A stretch of 64,000 bases of DNA from Bacillota bacterium (GTDB lineage Bacteria > Bacillota > Clostridia > Lachnospirales > CAG-274), in the NCBI GenBank assembly GCA_017543265.1, contig JAFYGI010000059.1, forward strand, positions 1-64,000. Reading direction: 5' to 3'. The notes beneath the pieces are model-generated. The model saw only the letters and a program-made list of their open reading frames with translations, did not search any database and was not told the DNA's origin. Below, in pieces: positions 61,957 through 64,000 of this stretch. The position numbers and the translations under genes are program-made. The first letter of the stretch is position 1; each line of letters begins with the position of its first letter.

Positions 61957-64000
61957 ATGCAAAAAAAGTTTAAAAGTTTTTTATCAGTGCTTCTTGTAGC
62001 CATATTTATATTTAACGGCTTAAATGTAATGGCTTCGGAAATAGTATATACCGATGAATTACCTAAAATAATTCAAGGAAACGGCAATACAGAAATAAGA
62101 GTTGGTGATTATGGAGGAACGGTACATATACAAAGTGTATTTGAAATAAACTCTTTTGCAGAAGGAGCGTTAATTACAATTAAAAGCGTTACAACGGGTG
62201 GCGAAATAGGCAGTAAAGATACAAATTTAGGACTGCGAATGTTAGATTCAAGCGGAGAATGTGCTTTTGCAACCATCGATAAACGCAATTATCCAATAGG
62301 TCCGACAGTCGGCACATTGAATATTGGCGAAAATGTTGTTGATTTTACGGTAGATACCCTTACGGGAATTTCTTATTGCAGCTTAAATAATGGTAAAATG
62401 TTTGTTAATAATCTAATGACGGATTTTGTTGGATATGATATATACGGAATTAAATATAATGATTACTACACCGATAAAGGAATAACAATTACAGTAAAGT
62501 CCGTTGTTTTTGATACAAATCCAATACCAAAATATATCTTAAACAATATTGGTAAAACGCGCAGATTTAGTTACTTATCGGGAGAAGAAGATTATACCGC
62601 CGAATATTATTATAATGATGATTTCTTTTCGCGTGATAATACCATATATGACCAAGAAACAGCGGCAATGTCTATCTGTCTTGCTATGTCGGCATTTGCG
62701 AGTTCTGTAGAGGAAAATGGCAGTAAATATATTCATCAATACAGAAATGTTGAAAAATTGCTTGATAATATAGACTTTGATAATTTTTCCGTTAATGATG
62801 ATTACACTAAAAAGCCTACAACAACATCAATAGGTGTTGCGGCAGCACAAAAGAAAATAGATGATTATACACTTATTGCTGTTGCGATAAGAGGTGCGGG
62901 TTATGAGAGTGAATGGGCGAGCAATTTTACGCTCGGAAGCAGCGGTGATCACTACGGTTTCAAAAGTGCTTCGGATAAAACCCTTAAGTTTATAAAGGAC
63001 TATATTGCAGGAAATATAAAGACTGCAAGTGGAGACGATGGTAAAGCAATAACCGGAAAAATAAAAATATGGATAACAGGGTACAGTCGCGCTGCGGCAA
63101 CAGCCAATCTTGCCGCAGGGAGTCTTGACGATTACATTGAGAGCGGAAAAAGCTTAGGCAACAATGTAATCTTTACTAAGGACGATTTGTATGCTTACTG
63201 CTTTGAAACACCACGCGGTGCGCTTAATATCAAATACGAGGATAATTTAACAAAATATAATAATATCTTTAATATAATAAATTACAATGATCTTGTGCCG
63301 CGGGTTGCAATGGAAAATCTCGGCTTTTGCAGGTATGGACGTGATAAATTTTTTAGCTGTGGTCTTACTGATAGCGAATATAATATTGCAAAGGAAAAAA
63401 TGCTTGATATATATAATAATCTTGAAAGCAGAAAAGCCGAGGCAACACCTGAATATGATATAGACGATTTTATAATGATAAAGCCGCAATTTTTTCCAAA
63501 TTATTTAAAAAAAGGATGGCTTTCTTTTGGAACAATTAAATATAATGCTACATATCAAAAAAGACAGCAGGCTTTCTTTTTAGATGAATTTGTTAATGAA
63601 TTGACAGATGATGTAATAAAAACAAGACAGAATTTTGTGGATGAATTGGGGAATCCGCTAATATTATATTATATCCATAAGTATTCTCCGGAATTAGATG
63701 TTGATGAAACTGAATTTAGTGAAAAATTAATGAATAATCTTGCAAAAGTCGATACATTAACAACTGAAAGAATAAAGGGCGAAACAACTATTTATGATGC
63801 GGTGACTCGAACTTGCAATGAATGTGGCGTATTTAATCCTGATGAGCAAACGCTAAATCAGATGATTGATGCTTTGGGTTTAGTTATTAAAGAGGTTGCT
63901 GTAAAACATCCTTATAGTACAGCAACTTTTATTCTAAATCTAAATAGAATTTTTGAACAGGCTCATTCTCCGGATTTATGCTACGCTTGGGTTATGTCTG
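61957..64000 (+). CDS. Secreted lipase-like alpha/beta hydrolase, cut by the window end
   Basis: An open frame of 681 codons with no stop before base 64000. Signal peptide: MQKKFKSFLSVLLVAIFIF...VMASE. Residues 30-200 are beta-rich and unassigned. From about 225 a lipase-like fold appears: TAAMSICLAMSAFA, LIAVAIRGAGYESEWASNF (strand and oxyanion part), the nucleophile in IWITGYSRAAATANL (about 373, GxSxA instead of GxSxG) and NIINYNDLVPRV, which has the expected Asp. The usual catalytic His would lie farther on, probably near QAHSPDLCY. GAAAGGATGATAACCT precedes the ATG. It is 58 bases after the dockerin protein and shares its AT-rich character, so the two may be co-transcribed. Substrate unknown. 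Confidence 0.8.
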   Translation, partial: MQKKFKSFLSVLLVAIFIFNGLNVMASEIVYTDELPKIIQGNGNTEIRVGDYGGTVHIQSVFEINSFAEGALITIKSVTTGGEIGSKDTNLGLRMLDSSGECAFATIDKRNYPIGPTVGTLNIGENVVDFTVDTLTGISYCSLNNGKMFVNNLMTDFVGYDIYGIKYNDYYTDKGITITVKSVVFDTNPIPKYILNNIGKTRRFSYLSGEEDYTAEYYYNDDFFSRDNTIYDQETAAMSICLAMSAFASSVEENGSKYIHQYRNVEKLLDNIDFDNFSVNDDYTKKPTTTSIGVAAAQKKIDDYTLIAVAIRGAGYESEWASNFTLGSSGDHYGFKSASDKTLKFIKDYIAGNIKTASGDDGKAITGKIKIWITGYSRAAATANLAAGSLDDYIESGKSLGNNVIFTKDDLYAYCFETPRGALNIKYEDNLTKYNNIFNIINYNDLVPRVAMENLGFCRYGRDKFFSCGLTDSEYNIAKEKMLDIYNNLESRKAEATPEYDIDDFIMIKPQFFPNYLKKGWLSFGTIKYNATYQKRQQAFFLDEFVNELTDDVIKTRQNFVDELGNPLILYYIHKYSPELDVDETEFSEKLMNNLAKVDTLTTERIKGETTIYDAVTRTCNECGVFNPDEQTLNQMIDALGLVIKEVAVKHPYSTATFILNLNRIFEQAHSPDLCYAWVMS

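Overview
The window looks like a chromosomal segment of a spore-forming, anaerobic Clostridia-class Firmicute, probably from the Ruminococcaceae/Oscillospirales side; this placement is inference. It rests on a Spo0A C-terminus at the left edge, a CIRCE/HrcA heat-shock operon, a T-box leader, GTG/TTG starts behind strong Shine-Dalgarno sequences, and dockerin domains on secreted proteins, as in organisms with cellulosome-like systems. No rRNA, tRNA, CRISPR array or complete insertion sequence was seen.

Layout. 1-13 kb: end of spo0A, a triple hairpin repeat, a CwlC-like amidase, then yhaM, rlmD, rimO-pgsA-ctp, pyrG, and a run of a secreted protein, a DUF4127 protein, a small coiled-coil protein and an M29 aminopeptidase. 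13-19 kb: a second hairpin array, a DUF2461 protein, thiazole salvage (thiW-thiM) behind a structured leader, two small unknown proteins and a cyclic-di-GMP phosphodiesterase. 19-34 kb: a CDF transporter and rqcH, a CotH-dockerin protein, T-box-leuA, tsaE-tsaB-rimI, a Lon-like protease with a pseudouridine synthase and comF, and a pectate lyase with a dockerin. 34-42 kb: a sucrose module (scrR, scrA, scrB, scrK) followed by the general PTS proteins ptsH and ptsI, so import, phosphate relay, hydrolysis and fructose phosphorylation lie side by side. 42-55 kb: a PurF-like protein without the N-terminal cysteine, a fluoride-type riboswitch ahead of a cation/proton antiporter, a His-tailed unknown protein, hrcA-grpE-dnaK-dnaJ, tspO, an ABC-F protein and a ROK regulator.

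55-64 kb is an accessory region. It is visibly AT-richer and holds gene fragments, palindromic repeats, a small membrane protein with an apparent homopolymer frameshift, a carboxylesterase, a serine resolvase, a decayed dockerin gene, a dockerin-bearing secreted protein and a secreted lipase-like protein that runs off the right edge (61957 to the end).

The most useful leads are the fluoride-type leader with its antiporter, the thiW leader that has a TPP-like first half but no recognisable second half, the arrays of intergenic hairpins, HPr with lysine at the regulatory-serine position, the cysteine-less PurF paralogue, the His-rich cytosolic protein, and the set of dockerin proteins including a CotH-kinase-like one.
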